NCBI GenBank assembly: GCA_009775225.1
Contig: VSPE01000001.1
Location: 1-64,000 of the forward strand
Reading direction: 5' to 3'
From: Muribaculaceae bacterium
GTDB lineage: Bacteria; Bacteroidota; Bacteroidia; Bacteroidales; Muribaculaceae
DNA: 64,000 nt
Part shown: positions 26,642 to 35,482 of the stretch, in pieces
Layout: each line of letters begins with the position of its first letter
How positions within the stretch are numbered: the first letter of the stretch is position 1
The notes under the pieces: generated by a model
Databases searched by the model: none
Told to the model about the DNA's origin: nothing
Seen by the model: the letters and a program-made list of their open reading frames with translations, nothing else
Position numbers and translations under genes: made by a program

Positions 26642-27841
26642 TTACTTGTTGTTGAAGATTACGATGCGGTTCCAGTTGTTTTCGTCGTAGGGCTGTACGT
26701 CGGAGCCTTCTGCGGTAATGGAGAGACGGTCGGGGTTTATGCCGTATTCGTTTACGAGGGCGTCGTAGACAGCCTGTGCGCGGCGTTTCGAGAGAGCCAT
26801 GTTGTATTCCGATGTGCCGGTGTCTTTGTCGGCGTAGCCGGCGATAGTCACGTTCTGCTCGGGATTGGCTTTGAGCCATTCGGCAACGTTGTATACGTTG
26901 ACTTTTTCAATCTTCGAAATCTTGGACGAGTTGAGAGTGAAGCGTACGGTTGCCATCATAGGAGCGGGTGCGGGTGCTGTGGGAGCTTCCTGAACTTCGG
27001 GGCAGGGCAGCTGTGCTTCGGCAGCGGCGAGGGCTGCGGCAGTGGTGGCGAGAGCACCGCGGAGGTCGTTGACCTGGTCGTTGAGGTTGTTAATGTAGCC
27101 GAGGTAGTCGCAGGGGTTATACGACTTGTAGTCGCGACCGCCGAAGTTGAAGATGAAACCGCCGTTTACGGTTACGTTGATGTCGATAGGACGGCCGAAG
27201 GCGATGTTGTTGAAGTTGTCGCCATAGAAGCCGGCGCGGCCTTCAGCGAAGAAGTCGACATACTTGCACAGGCGGAAGCGGAGCTGGATACCTGCCGATA
27301 CGGGTAGAGCCCATGTGTTCGATTTGGGTCGTCCGGCATCCGATACGATATTGCCTGCAGGACGGTATTTCCAGCCGTAAGTGCCACCGATGCCTACGAA
27401 AGGCACTATAGAGAATACGCGCTTGCTGTTTACTCCGCCAAGCGAGTTGAACATATCCCACATGAAGTCGAAGTTGGCACCTACATAGTAGAATTTATTG
27501 AAGGTCTCGTTCTCGTAGTGGAGTGGGCCGCCGTTGAATGCGAGACGCCAGCCCAGGTATGGCGAGAACCAGCGGCCGAAGCCGAGATTATAGTTTACGG
27601 TAGCGTGTGCGTTTTTATGTGCTCCTTCGGCTTTGTTTTCCATAAAAGGAGTGGCCACGCCGGCACCAATCTGGAGGAACCAGTTGTCGTGTTTGTCTAC
27701 ATAATAATGTGTCTTGCAGGGAACTTCGGTCAATACAGCGGTTTCTTCCACAACGATGGTTTCTTCCTGTGCGTTTGCCTCGAAAGCGGGCACAAGGAGT
27801 GCGCAGCAGGCAGCAGTGGTAAATAAGACGTTCTTTTTCAT
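26642..27841 (-). CDS. OmpA-family outer-membrane protein
   Basis: 399 residues. Signal peptide (MKKNVLFTTAACCALLVPAF...ANA), an eight-strand beta-barrel-like region (about 45-240) rich in aromatic strands such as DNWFLQIGAGVATPFMENKA, a helical linker with NNLNDQVNDLRGALATTAAA, a Pro-Ala hinge, then an OmpA C-terminal peptidoglycan-binding domain (about 285-399) with VTIAGYADKDTGTSEYNMAL and SKRRAQAVYDALV. It tethers the outer membrane to peptidoglycan and is usually abundant in this group. It is monocistronic, with its own terminator. Confidence 0.92.
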   Translation of the reverse strand: MKKNVLFTTAACCALLVPAFEANAQEETIVVEETAVLTEVPCKTHYYVDKHDNWFLQIGAGVATPFMENKAEGAHKNAHATVNYNLGFGRWFSPYLGWRLAFNGGPLHYENETFNKFYYVGANFDFMWDMFNSLGGVNSKRVFSIVPFVGIGGTYGWKYRPAGNIVSDAGRPKSNTWALPVSAGIQLRFRLCKYVDFFAEGRAGFYGDNFNNIAFGRPIDINVTVNGGFIFNFGGRDYKSYNPCDYLGYINNLNDQVNDLRGALATTAAALAAAEAQLPCPEVQEAPTAPAPAPMMATVRFTLNSSKISKIEKVNVYNVAEWLKANPEQNVTIAGYADKDTGTSEYNMALSKRRAQAVYDALVNEYGINPDRLSITAEGSDVQPYDENNWNRIVIFNNK

Positions 27842-28110
27842 AATGCAGTAGTTTTGTTAGACTTTTTCAATTTCTTGTATTGGTGTGATGAGGGGGATGC
27901 TTGGGTTGTTGAAACGTGTTTTTGTCCCTCGCGAGCCTTTCCTCGAGCCTTCCTTGCGGTCGGTTTGAAATTATAACACCGCAATTTTAATCATTGTTCA
28001 AGCTTATGCAAAAAAAACGTAAATCGCCGCACATTGCACCGTGCGGCCGCCCTCGCGGACGGTCGACAAGAAGAAGCAGTGTCAGGCGGAATAATAATTG
28101 TCTGGCCCCT
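27842..28110. other. 269-base gap upstream of ompA-like gene
   Basis: This holds the leader of the OmpA gene and, at its right side, the terminator of the DUF4421 gene. I saw no convincing TAnnTTTG box or open frame of its own. Confidence 0.4.
28008..28047 (-). terminator. terminator after the DUF4421 gene
   Basis: GCCGCAC (28026-28032) and GTGCGGC (28041-28047) form a stem. On the minus strand a run of eight Ts follows at 28010-28017. Confidence 0.65.
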
Positions 28111-29187
28111 TTACCACAGGTTGAAGCGGTAGCCTATCACGGCCTCGCCGCTGAATGTGCCGCCGGTGTAGGTGGTCTTGTGGTTGTTGATTATGGCTAA
28201 GTCGGTCATGCCTACGAGGCCGCCGAACCAACGCCCTGCGTTCCATACCACCGACAGCTTGGCGCGGTTGAACATCGACAGCGACACCTTGCGTGACTTG
28301 CCCTCTATCCACGGTGTCACGTAGCCGTCGCGCACACCTATGATTGGCGATTCGCTTATCCCCAGCGTCCAGTGTTTGGCGAAGACCCAGTTGTAGCCAT
28401 AGCCTATCCTCACGGCATAGTTGTTTGTTTTCACACGGTAGTTGTAGTCCGGCGCCCAGGTCTCGGGCAGCTGGTCGAGGTAGCTTGGTGGTAGCTCGTT
28501 GAAGCGGAAATCGAGGCGCTGGGCATATATCGAGAACCCGGTGTAGAACGAGCCTTGGCTGCGCTTTTGTATGCGGCTGTAGTTGAACGAGGCCGCCTCG
28601 GAGTATTTTTTGTGGTTGAAGAAATAATATGCGTCGATGCCCCATGAGGCGTTGTTGATACCGTTGAAGGTGTAGTTGGGGCGGCTTGGGGCGGAGGCGT
28701 CGCCGAACTTGCGTATGGTGGTGCCTATATCGTTGCGTATGAGATAGGCCTCTGCGGAGAACAGCATGCAGTTGAAGCCGAAGCGGAGGCGCTGGCGCGA
28801 GCGGTCTACTCCGGTGATGAGCTTGCTGATATTGATGTCGTAGCCGGCCGATAAGGCAAGGTAAGATACATAGAGACCGACCGACGTGGAAGGCTCGGTG
28901 GCCATGAGCATTGTTTTGTTGTCGGGGAGCTGGAAGCTGTAGCCGTCCATCCAGCTGTCGGCAGTGATTTTGGCGCTGAACTTGTAGCCCGTGCCCTGCA
29001 CGTAGGTGGTGTCGTAGCCATTGAAGAACTCGTTGCCCCAGCGGTAGGTGTTCACTACAAAACGCGGAAATTTACCCATGGCTGCGATAGAGTCAAGGTC
29101 GAATGAGAATGAACGTGCATGCGGGGCCGCACTGCAGGCAACAACGCACACTATCAGCATTGCAAACAATCTTTTCAGTCCTGTCAT
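28111..29187 (-). CDS. DUF4421 family outer-membrane-like protein
   Basis: 358 residues from the ATG at 29187. Signal peptide MTGLKRLFAMLIVCVVACSA...ARS. The mature chain has repeated amphipathic strands with aromatic ends (GLYVSYLALSAGYDINI, YRFNLW at the C-terminus), typical of an outer-membrane barrel. It contains the DUF4421 opening FFNGYDTTYVQGTGYKFSAK. The family is common in Bacteroidales and has no known function. An upstream in-frame ATG at 29244 lies inside the promoter and is rejected. Confidence 0.85.
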   Translation of the reverse strand: MTGLKRLFAMLIVCVVACSAAPHARSFSFDLDSIAAMGKFPRFVVNTYRWGNEFFNGYDTTYVQGTGYKFSAKITADSWMDGYSFQLPDNKTMLMATEPSTSVGLYVSYLALSAGYDINISKLITGVDRSRQRLRFGFNCMLFSAEAYLIRNDIGTTIRKFGDASAPSRPNYTFNGINNASWGIDAYYFFNHKKYSEAASFNYSRIQKRSQGSFYTGFSIYAQRLDFRFNELPPSYLDQLPETWAPDYNYRVKTNNYAVRIGYGYNWVFAKHWTLGISESPIIGVRDGYVTPWIEGKSRKVSLSMFNRAKLSVVWNAGRWFGGLVGMTDLAIINNHKTTYTGGTFSGEAVIGYRFNLW

Positions 29188-29214
29188 ATTGCAGAAACGT
29201 GGGTTCCGATGCCG

Positions 29215-29244
29215 CAAAATTACGAAAAAAACCAGAACAGCCAA
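29215..29244 (-). promoter_or_regulatory. promoter of the DUF4421 gene
   Basis: Minus strand: TTG (29244-29242), 19 bases, TAATTTTG (29222-29215) then CGG. It is divergent from the guaA promoter about 20 bases away. Confidence 0.6.
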
Positions 29245-29261
29245 CCATGAGTCCTATGTCA

Positions 29262-29294
29262 TTGTGCTTTTATGAAAGTTTTTGTGTAATTTTG
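29262..29294 (+). promoter_or_regulatory. promoter of guaA
   Basis: TTG (29262-29264), 22 bases, TAATTTTG (29287-29294) then CA. The start near 29300 leaves a 20-base leader and rules out the in-frame ATG at 29282. Confidence 0.6.
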
Positions 29295-29320
29295 CACAAC
29301 CTAACACCCTATTCCAAATT

Positions 29321-30850
29321 ATGCAGGAGAAAATCATCATCCTCGACTTCGGCTCGCAGACCACCCAGCTTATAGGGCGTCGAATCCGCGAGTTGAACAT
29401 CTATAGTGAAATCATCCCCTACAACAAGTATCCCTACGGCCAGGAGGCAGAGCAAGACATCATCGGTGTAATCTTGTCGGGCAGCCCTCTGTCGGTATAC
29501 GACGAAGGCGCCTATAAGGTTGACATCCCCGCCATTGCTGCGGCAGTACCCGTGCTCGGCATCTGCTACGGAGCACAGCTCATGTCGCTGTCCTATGGCG
29601 GCAAGGTAGAGCCGGCTCCCTCGCGCGAGTATGGCCGTGCTAACCTCAACTACGTCGACAGCGCATGCGCCCTTTTTGAGGGCATTGAGCCGGGGGCGCA
29701 GGTATGGATGAGCCACGGCGATACTATCACGGCACTTCCCGAGTCATTCCGCAGGGTAGCGTCGACCGCCGAAGTACATCTGGCAGCTTTCGAAGCCGGC
29801 CCCCGCATGTGGGGAGTGCAGTTCCACCCCGAGGTGTACCACAGCGAGTGCGGCATGCGTCTGCTCGAAAACTTCGCTGTGCGCGTATGCGGTGCCAAGT
29901 GCTCGTGGAGCGCGCAGTCGTTTATCGAAAGCACCGTGGCTGAGCTGAAGGCAACCCTCGGCGACGACCGTGTGATACTCGGCCTCAGTGGCGGTGTGGA
30001 CTCTTCCGTGGCTGCCGTGCTCCTCAACCGTGCTATCGGCGACCGCCTCACCTGTATATTCGTAGACCACGGCATGCTCCGCAAGAATGAGTTCGCCGAC
30101 GTGCTCCGCGACTATCAATGCCTTGGCCTGAACGTAATCGGCGTGGACGCCTCCGAGAAATTCTTCGCTGACCTCGCCGGCGTCATCGACCCCGAGCGCA
30201 AGCGCAAAATCATAGGTGCCGACTTCATTGAGGTATTTGATGCCGAAGCTGCCAAAATCACCGATGCTCGCTGGCTTGCACAGGGCACAATATATCCCGA
30301 CTGTATCGAGTCGCTTTCCATTACAGGCACAGTCATCAAGAGCCACCACAACGTGGGCGGCCTCCCCGAGCGCATGAACCTGCGCCTGTGCGAGCCGCTC
30401 CGACTGCTCTTCAAAGACGAAGTGCGTGCCGTGGGCCGTGCTCTCGGCATGCCCGAGCACCTCATCTCGCGCCACCCCTTCCCCGGCCCGGGTCTCGCCG
30501 TGCGCATCCTCGGAGATGTTACCCGCGAGAAAGTGGCTGTACTTCAGGAAGCCGACCACATATTCATACAGGGCCTCCGCGACAGCGGCCTCTACAATCA
30601 GGTATGGCAGGCTGGCGTTATACTCCTCCCCGTGCAGAGCGTGGGCGTGATGGGCGACGAACGCACCTACGAGCGTGCTGTAGCACTCCGCGCCGTAACC
30701 TCTACCGATGCCATGACCGCCGATTGGGCGCACCTTCCCTACGATTTCCTCGCCAAAGTATCGAACGATATCATCCGCCGAGTGCGAGGCGTGAACCGCG
30801 TATGCTACGACGTATCCTCGAAGCCGCCAGCCACAATTGAGTGGGAATAA
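29321..30850 (+). CDS. guaA: GMP synthase (glutamine-hydrolysing)
   Basis: 509 residues from MQEKIIILDF. It converts XMP to GMP using ATP and glutamine. The class I glutamine amidotransferase has its nucleophile in GICYGAQLM (Cys82), and His169 and Glu171 in FHPEVYH. The ATP-pyrophosphatase P-loop is SGGVDSS (223-229). The C-terminal dimerisation domain ends in the conserved KPPATIEWE. A perfect terminator follows 30 bases later. Confidence 0.97.
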   Translation: MQEKIIILDFGSQTTQLIGRRIRELNIYSEIIPYNKYPYGQEAEQDIIGVILSGSPLSVYDEGAYKVDIPAIAAAVPVLGICYGAQLMSLSYGGKVEPAPSREYGRANLNYVDSACALFEGIEPGAQVWMSHGDTITALPESFRRVASTAEVHLAAFEAGPRMWGVQFHPEVYHSECGMRLLENFAVRVCGAKCSWSAQSFIESTVAELKATLGDDRVILGLSGGVDSSVAAVLLNRAIGDRLTCIFVDHGMLRKNEFADVLRDYQCLGLNVIGVDASEKFFADLAGVIDPERKRKIIGADFIEVFDAEAAKITDARWLAQGTIYPDCIESLSITGTVIKSHHNVGGLPERMNLRLCEPLRLLFKDEVRAVGRALGMPEHLISRHPFPGPGLAVRILGDVTREKVAVLQEADHIFIQGLRDSGLYNQVWQAGVILLPVQSVGVMGDERTYERAVALRAVTSTDAMTADWAHLPYDFLAKVSNDIIRRVRGVNRVCYDVSSKPPATIEWE

Positions 30851-30879
30851 TTTGTATGTAATTTTGAATTTGAAATGCC

Positions 30880-30912
30880 GGCCACGGAAAACTCTGCTTT
30901 CCGTGGCCTTTT
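30880..30912 (+). terminator. guaA terminator
   Basis: A perfect 11-base stem GGCCACGGAAA (30880-30890) / TTTCCGTGGCC (30898-30908), then TTTTC. Confidence 0.9.
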
Positions 30913-30957
30913 CGTTGCAGTGGAATTACAACTTTTTTGTCATTTACTAATGTACGT

Positions 30958-31131
30958 ATGTTAAATGGTGACGGAGATTTTCGAAGTCAAGAGTGTGTTG
31001 GATTGTTGAAAAATGCTGGTATTATCGTATCCAATCCGCCGTTTTCTCTCTTTAGGGAATACGTCTCGCAGGTAGTTCAGTACAATAAAAATCTCCAAAT
31101 AATTGTTTGTGGCTCACTGATTTGGATATGA
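30958..31131 (+). pseudogene. remnant of an EcoRI-type adenine-specific DNA methylase
   Basis: A 57-codon scrap reads NGDGDFRSQECVGLLKNA, then IIVSNPPFSLFREYVSQVV. SNPPF is the NPPF catalytic motif of N6-adenine methylases, and the surrounding words match the EcoRI-methylase family. The frame ends soon after at a TGA where the family continues with a LIIGNKNAI-like segment. There is no N-terminal SAM-binding part. The bases are AT-richer than the neighbours, which suggests acquisition and later decay of a restriction-modification gene. The fragment to 31250 may hold further degraded sequence. Confidence 0.7.
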
Positions 31132-31256
31132 CGGTAAAGACCTTGCCATAAACGGGAAGTGTCCGTATTTCGAAGAATAAACAATCGGTTAAGGCATCAT
31201 TGGAAAAATCTGTCTTTATTTGCTTGAATAGGATTGTGCTTTTCAGTTAGTTATGA
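31132..31256. other. AT-rich gap after the methylase remnant
   Basis: Part of a 469-base stretch between guaA and the protease gene. A short frame, DLAINGKCPYFEE before a stop, may be more methylase debris. Nothing else is supported here. Confidence 0.3.
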
Positions 31257-31286
31257 TTGTGATATTTGGGAATTTTACTAATTTTG
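31257..31286 (+). promoter_or_regulatory. promoter of the Tricorn-like protease operon
   Basis: TTG (31257-31259), 19 bases, TAATTTTG (31279-31286). The start would be near 31292. Confidence 0.6.
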
Positions 31287-31319
31287 TAGCATAATATAAT
31301 AATCAACTCATAGATTGCA

Positions 31320-34300
31320 ATGAAAAAGATATTTTTGGGCGCACTGGCGCTGACCGCTTTTGCGGCAACGGCCTCCGCAGAGACTCCGCTGTGGTTGCGC
31401 GACGCCAGGATTTCGCCTGACGGCAAGCAGATTGCCTTCACCTATAAGGGTGAGATTTTCACTGTGCCTGTGGCCGGTGGCGAAGCACGTCGCCTTACAT
31501 CGCAGCCTTCCTACGAGACTTCGCCCGTGTGGAGTCCCGACAGCAAGACTATTGCTTTCGCTTCCGACAGAAACGGCAATTTCGATGTATATACCATGGC
31601 CGCCGACGGAAAGTCGGCGAAGTGGAACCGCCTTACATTCAACTCCGCCGGCGAGGTGCCCCAGGCTTTCAGCCCCGACGGAAAGAATGTGTACTATTCG
31701 GCGTCCATTCAAGACCCCGTGGAGAGTGCTCTCTTCCCCTCGGGCCGCATGAGCGAGCTGTATTCGGTGCCTGTGTCCGGCGGTGCGCCAGTGCAGGTGC
31801 TCGCCACTCCGGCCCTTGCCATGTCGTGGGCTCCCGACGGCAAGAGCTTCCTCTATCAGGATGTGAAGGGCTTTGAGGATACCTGGCGCAAGCATCACAC
31901 CTCGTCGGTAACACGCGATATATGGCGGTATACTCCCGCCACAGGGAGCCACGAGGCTGTAATCAATGCCGCAGGCGAAGACCTCGACCCCGTGGATGCC
32001 GGCGACTACATATACTTCATCAGCGAGCGTGCGCCGCAGAAGTCGCTCAACGTGTATAAGGCTTCCAAGGCGAACCCTGCCGATGCAAAGGCCATAACTT
32101 CTTTCAAGAAGCACCCCGTGCGCTTCCTCAGCCGCGCTGACAACGGCACTCTCGCTTTCACATACGACGGCGAAATCTACACCATGGCCGAGGGCGGCAA
32201 GCCCGCAAAGGTAAAAATCGACCTTGTGGCGGACTTCCCCGAGGAAGTGGAACGCGTAAGCACCACCCGTGCATCGGGTGCCTCGGCTTCGCCCGACGGA
32301 AAGCAGGTTGCCTTCCTCTATCGCGGCGATGTGTATGTGACATCGGTGGAGTATCCCACCACCAAGCAAATAAGCAATACCCCCGAGGCTGAGAAGCACG
32401 TGTCGTGGGGCAGCGACTCCACGCTCTACTATACCTCGGAGCGCGACGGCCGCTACAATATCTACAAGGCTTCGTTTGTCAAAACTGCCGACGAACCCGA
32501 CTTCGCACATGCCACTCTCATAAACGAAGAGCCTGTGTTCAAGGCCGACAGGCACGAGCGCACTGCGCCCGACATGTCGCCCGACGGCAAGTCGCTTGCC
32601 TTTATCCTCGACCGCACCAAGCTCTGCGTGATGGATGTGAAGAGCGGCAAGGTGCGCCAGCTCACCGACGGCTCTACAAACCGCAGCCGAGGCGGCGCCT
32701 TCAACTTTGTATGGTCGCCAGACTCGAAGTGGATTGCTCTTGAGGTCGTAGACAAGAAACACGACCCCTACAGCGACATTGCCTTAATCAACGTGGCCGA
32801 CGGTACGATGACGAACATCACTCAGAGCGGTTACTTCGACTCCGACCCCAAATGGGTGCTCGGTGGCGAGGCTCTTCAGTTCGCATCGGAGCGCTACGGT
32901 ATGCGTAATCACGCGTCGTGGGGCTCGCAGAGCGATGTTTTCCTCGTATTCATGAACCAGGACGCTCTCGACCGCTTCAAGCTCAGCAAGGAAGAGCGCG
33001 AAATCTACGACAAGAAGAAAGACGAGGCCAAGAAAGCGGCAAAGGCGGCCGCCGACAAGGATAAGAAAGACAAGAAAGGCGACAAGGACGGCGATAAGAA
33101 AGACGACAATAAGAAGGACGAAAAAGAGCCTGTCGTAGTTGAACTCGCCGGAATATCCGACCGCCAGGTGCGCATCACTCCCATGTCGACCGATTTAATC
33201 GACGCCATTGTGGACGGCGACGGTAAGACTCTCTACTTCATATCCGGCGCAGACAACGGTGCCTTCATCTGGGAATACGACCTCGACGATGAGGAACTCA
33301 AGATGAAGAAGAAACATCCCTCGTCCTATGCTTACTTCGACCGCAGCGCCGACGGCAAGCAGCTCTTCCTCTTCGGTTCGTCGCTGAGCCAGTTCGGCTC
33401 TACATCCAAGCCTATCTCGCTGAGCGCGCGTAAGAACCTCGACCGTGCCGCAGAGCGCCGCTATATCTTCGACAATATCGAGCGTGAGGAGCGCGAGCGC
33501 TTCTATACCGCCGACATGCACGGCGTAGACTGGGCGTCGATGTGTACCGACTACCGCCGCTTCCTGCCGCATATCAACAACAACCGCGACTTTGCCGAGA
33601 TGCTCAGCGAGCTGCTGGGCGAGCTGAACGTGAGCCACACCGGCGCAGGCTACCGCGGCGGCTACGATGCTCCGGCCCCCGAGAGCACTGCCGCTCTTGG
33701 CGCGCTCTACGACCTCGCCTACACAGGCAAGGGTGCGCGCATTGCCGAGGTATTGCCAAAGTCGCCACTGGCCGCTGTGCGCCCGCTGGTACAATCCGGC
33801 GACATCGTGCTTAAGGTCAACGGCGAAGAGGTGACTACCGAAATGCCTGTCGACCGCCTCCTCACCGACCTCGCCGGCAAGCGCACTAAAATCACGATAA
33901 AGGGTGCCGACGGCAATACCCGCGACATCGTGCTCAAGCCTGTATCAGCGGCCCGCCAGAACGCTCTTCTCTACGACCGATGGGTGAAGCGCCGCGCACA
34001 CGATGTAGACAGTCTCTCGAACGGACGTCTCGGATATGTGCATATCAGCTCGATGGATGATGACTCATTCCGCAAGGTGTACTCCGACCTCCTCGGCAAG
34101 TACAACGACCGCGAAGGCGTGGTGATTGACATCCGTTGGAACGGTGGCGGCCGTCTTCACGAAGACATCGAAGTGCTGCTAAGCGGCAAGAAATATTTCA
34201 CTCAGGAAATTCGCGGCGAAGAAACCTGCGACATGCCTTCGCGACGCTGGAACAAGCCGTCTATAATGCTTATGAGCGAGGCTTGCTACTCCAACGCCCA

Positions 34301-34586
34301 TGGCACCCCCTGGGTGTACAAGAACCGCGGCCTCGGCTCGCTGGTAGGTATGCCCGTACCTGGCACTATGACCTCGGTGAACTGGGTGACCACACAGGAT
34401 CCCACGCTTTTCTTCGGAATTCCTGTGGTAGGCTATCGTCTGGCCGACGGCTCCGTGCTCGAGAACCAGCAGCTTGAACCCGACGTGAAGGTGGCGAACA
34501 ATCCCGAGACAATAGTCAAGGGTGTCGACGAGCAGCTCAAGGCTGCTGTCAAAGAGCTCCTCCGTCAGATAGACGCCGCAAAATGA
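31320..34586 (+). CDS. Tricorn-type S41 peptidase with beta-propeller
   Basis: 1088 residues. Signal peptide MKKIFLGALALTAFAATASA. Two beta-propeller modules made of PDGKQIAF-type repeats cover about 25-560. A very charged linker (about 564-605, mostly Lys, Asp and Glu) is inserted before the second propeller half. A PDZ domain (about 803-845, GARIAEVLPKSPLAAVRPL) and the S41 protease core follow, with DIRWNGGGRLHEDIEVLLSG and SEACYSNAHGTPW (about 985-998), where the catalytic Ser is expected. It is periplasmic rather than cytoplasmic as archaeal Tricorn is. It probably trims peptides from larger proteases. It overlaps the kinase gene by four bases. Confidence 0.92.
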   Translation: MKKIFLGALALTAFAATASAETPLWLRDARISPDGKQIAFTYKGEIFTVPVAGGEARRLTSQPSYETSPVWSPDSKTIAFASDRNGNFDVYTMAADGKSAKWNRLTFNSAGEVPQAFSPDGKNVYYSASIQDPVESALFPSGRMSELYSVPVSGGAPVQVLATPALAMSWAPDGKSFLYQDVKGFEDTWRKHHTSSVTRDIWRYTPATGSHEAVINAAGEDLDPVDAGDYIYFISERAPQKSLNVYKASKANPADAKAITSFKKHPVRFLSRADNGTLAFTYDGEIYTMAEGGKPAKVKIDLVADFPEEVERVSTTRASGASASPDGKQVAFLYRGDVYVTSVEYPTTKQISNTPEAEKHVSWGSDSTLYYTSERDGRYNIYKASFVKTADEPDFAHATLINEEPVFKADRHERTAPDMSPDGKSLAFILDRTKLCVMDVKSGKVRQLTDGSTNRSRGGAFNFVWSPDSKWIALEVVDKKHDPYSDIALINVADGTMTNITQSGYFDSDPKWVLGGEALQFASERYGMRNHASWGSQSDVFLVFMNQDALDRFKLSKEEREIYDKKKDEAKKAAKAAADKDKKDKKGDKDGDKKDDNKKDEKEPVVVELAGISDRQVRITPMSTDLIDAIVDGDGKTLYFISGADNGAFIWEYDLDDEELKMKKKHPSSYAYFDRSADGKQLFLFGSSLSQFGSTSKPISLSARKNLDRAAERRYIFDNIEREERERFYTADMHGVDWASMCTDYRRFLPHINNNRDFAEMLSELLGELNVSHTGAGYRGGYDAPAPESTAALGALYDLAYTGKGARIAEVLPKSPLAAVRPLVQSGDIVLKVNGEEVTTEMPVDRLLTDLAGKRTKITIKGADGNTRDIVLKPVSAARQNALLYDRWVKRRAHDVDSLSNGRLGYVHISSMDDDSFRKVYSDLLGKYNDREGVVIDIRWNGGGRLHEDIEVLLSGKKYFTQEIRGEETCDMPSRRWNKPSIMLMSEACYSNAHGTPWVYKNRGLGSLVGMPVPGTMTSVNWVTTQDPTLFFGIPVVGYRLADGSVLENQQLEPDVKVANNPETIVKGVDEQLKAAVKELLRQIDAAK

Positions 34587-35419
34587 AAATTATAGCAGAG
34601 AGCAGTTCCACCCGTACGGAGTGGAGTCTGGTCGAAGGGTCGACCGTGGTGGAGCATGCCTTCACCACCGGTCTGAACCCTTATTTTCAGTCGCGCCGCG
34701 AAATCTCGCACAGCATAAGGCTCGAGCTTCCCGAAGCTTTCTTCAAGCGCCGCTGGGACCATATATACTTCTATGGCGCCGGCTGCGGTAACACGGAGAA
34801 ATGCAAGATGATTGAGTCCTCGCTGGTGGCTCAGTTCAAGACGCCCGTCACTGTAGAGAGCGATATGCTCGGGGCTGCCCGAGGCCTGCTTGTGCGCCGT
34901 GCCGGTCTCGCCTGTATTCTCGGCACCGGCTCCAACTCGTGCCTCTACAACGGTAGCGAGATTGTGAAGACTGTGGCGCCTCTGGGCTTCATACTCGGCG
35001 ACGAAGGCTCAGGCGCGTATATGGGCAAGCAGCTCATCGCTGACATTCTCAAGGGGCTTGCGCCGGCCGACCTTGCCGTCGATTTCTTCGAGAAGTTCGC
35101 CGTTTCGCAGAATGTGCTCCTCAACGATGTGTATACCAACAGTCTGCCTTCGCGCACGCTTTCGCGCTATTCCACCTTCCTTGCCGAGCATATCGACAAT
35201 AAGTACTGCTACGAGCTGGTCTACAACTCCTTTATGCGCTTCTTTGAGCGAAATATCGTTGCCTACGACTATAAGGCGCAGCCTTTATGCTTTGTAGGCT
35301 CCACCTGTATGCTGTACAAGGATATTCTCAAGCGTGTGGCTGCCGACTTCGGCGCGCAGATTGCCAAGGTGCGTCGCAACTCAATGCCCGGCCTCATCGA
35401 GTACCACGCCGAGGACTGA
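34583..35419 (+). CDS. BadF/BadG ATPase-family sugar kinase (glucosamine/N-acetylglucosamine kinase-like)
   Basis: 278 residues, ATGA overlap with the protease gene. The ASKHA kinase fold has its first phosphate loop at ESSSTRTEWSLV (6-17), the second at ILGTGSNSCLYNG (about 112-124), and an adenosine motif near FVGSTCMLYKD. Relatives phosphorylate N-acetylglucosamine or glucosamine from peptidoglycan recycling. The first residue of the loop is Glu6, where Asp (DSGSTKTDW) is usual. Conservative, but it could affect catalysis. Cytoplasmic. Confidence 0.85.
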   Translation: MKIIAESSSTRTEWSLVEGSTVVEHAFTTGLNPYFQSRREISHSIRLELPEAFFKRRWDHIYFYGAGCGNTEKCKMIESSLVAQFKTPVTVESDMLGAARGLLVRRAGLACILGTGSNSCLYNGSEIVKTVAPLGFILGDEGSGAYMGKQLIADILKGLAPADLAVDFFEKFAVSQNVLLNDVYTNSLPSRTLSRYSTFLAEHIDNKYCYELVYNSFMRFFERNIVAYDYKAQPLCFVGSTCMLYKDILKRVAADFGAQIAKVRRNSMPGLIEYHAED

Positions 35420-35482
35420 GGTAGCCTCATGGCACTCTGCCATAACGAATAAAGATTCAGTTCTTTAAATACCGTTTACTTA
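35420..35482. other. spacer between kinase gene and palindrome
   Basis: AT-rich bases after the kinase stop with no frame and no clear terminator of their own. The palindrome that follows may serve as the transcript end. Confidence 0.3.

Noticed and set aside
27994..28200. A 68-codon plus-strand frame between the OmpA and DUF4421 genes
   Set aside because: It covers the DUF4421 terminator and is Arg-rich with no start context.
31308..32762. A 484-codon open frame antisense to the Tricorn-like protease gene
   Set aside because: It mirrors the codon bias of the strong gene on the other strand, has no recognisable domain, and its composition (Gly, Val, His-rich) is typical of shadow frames.
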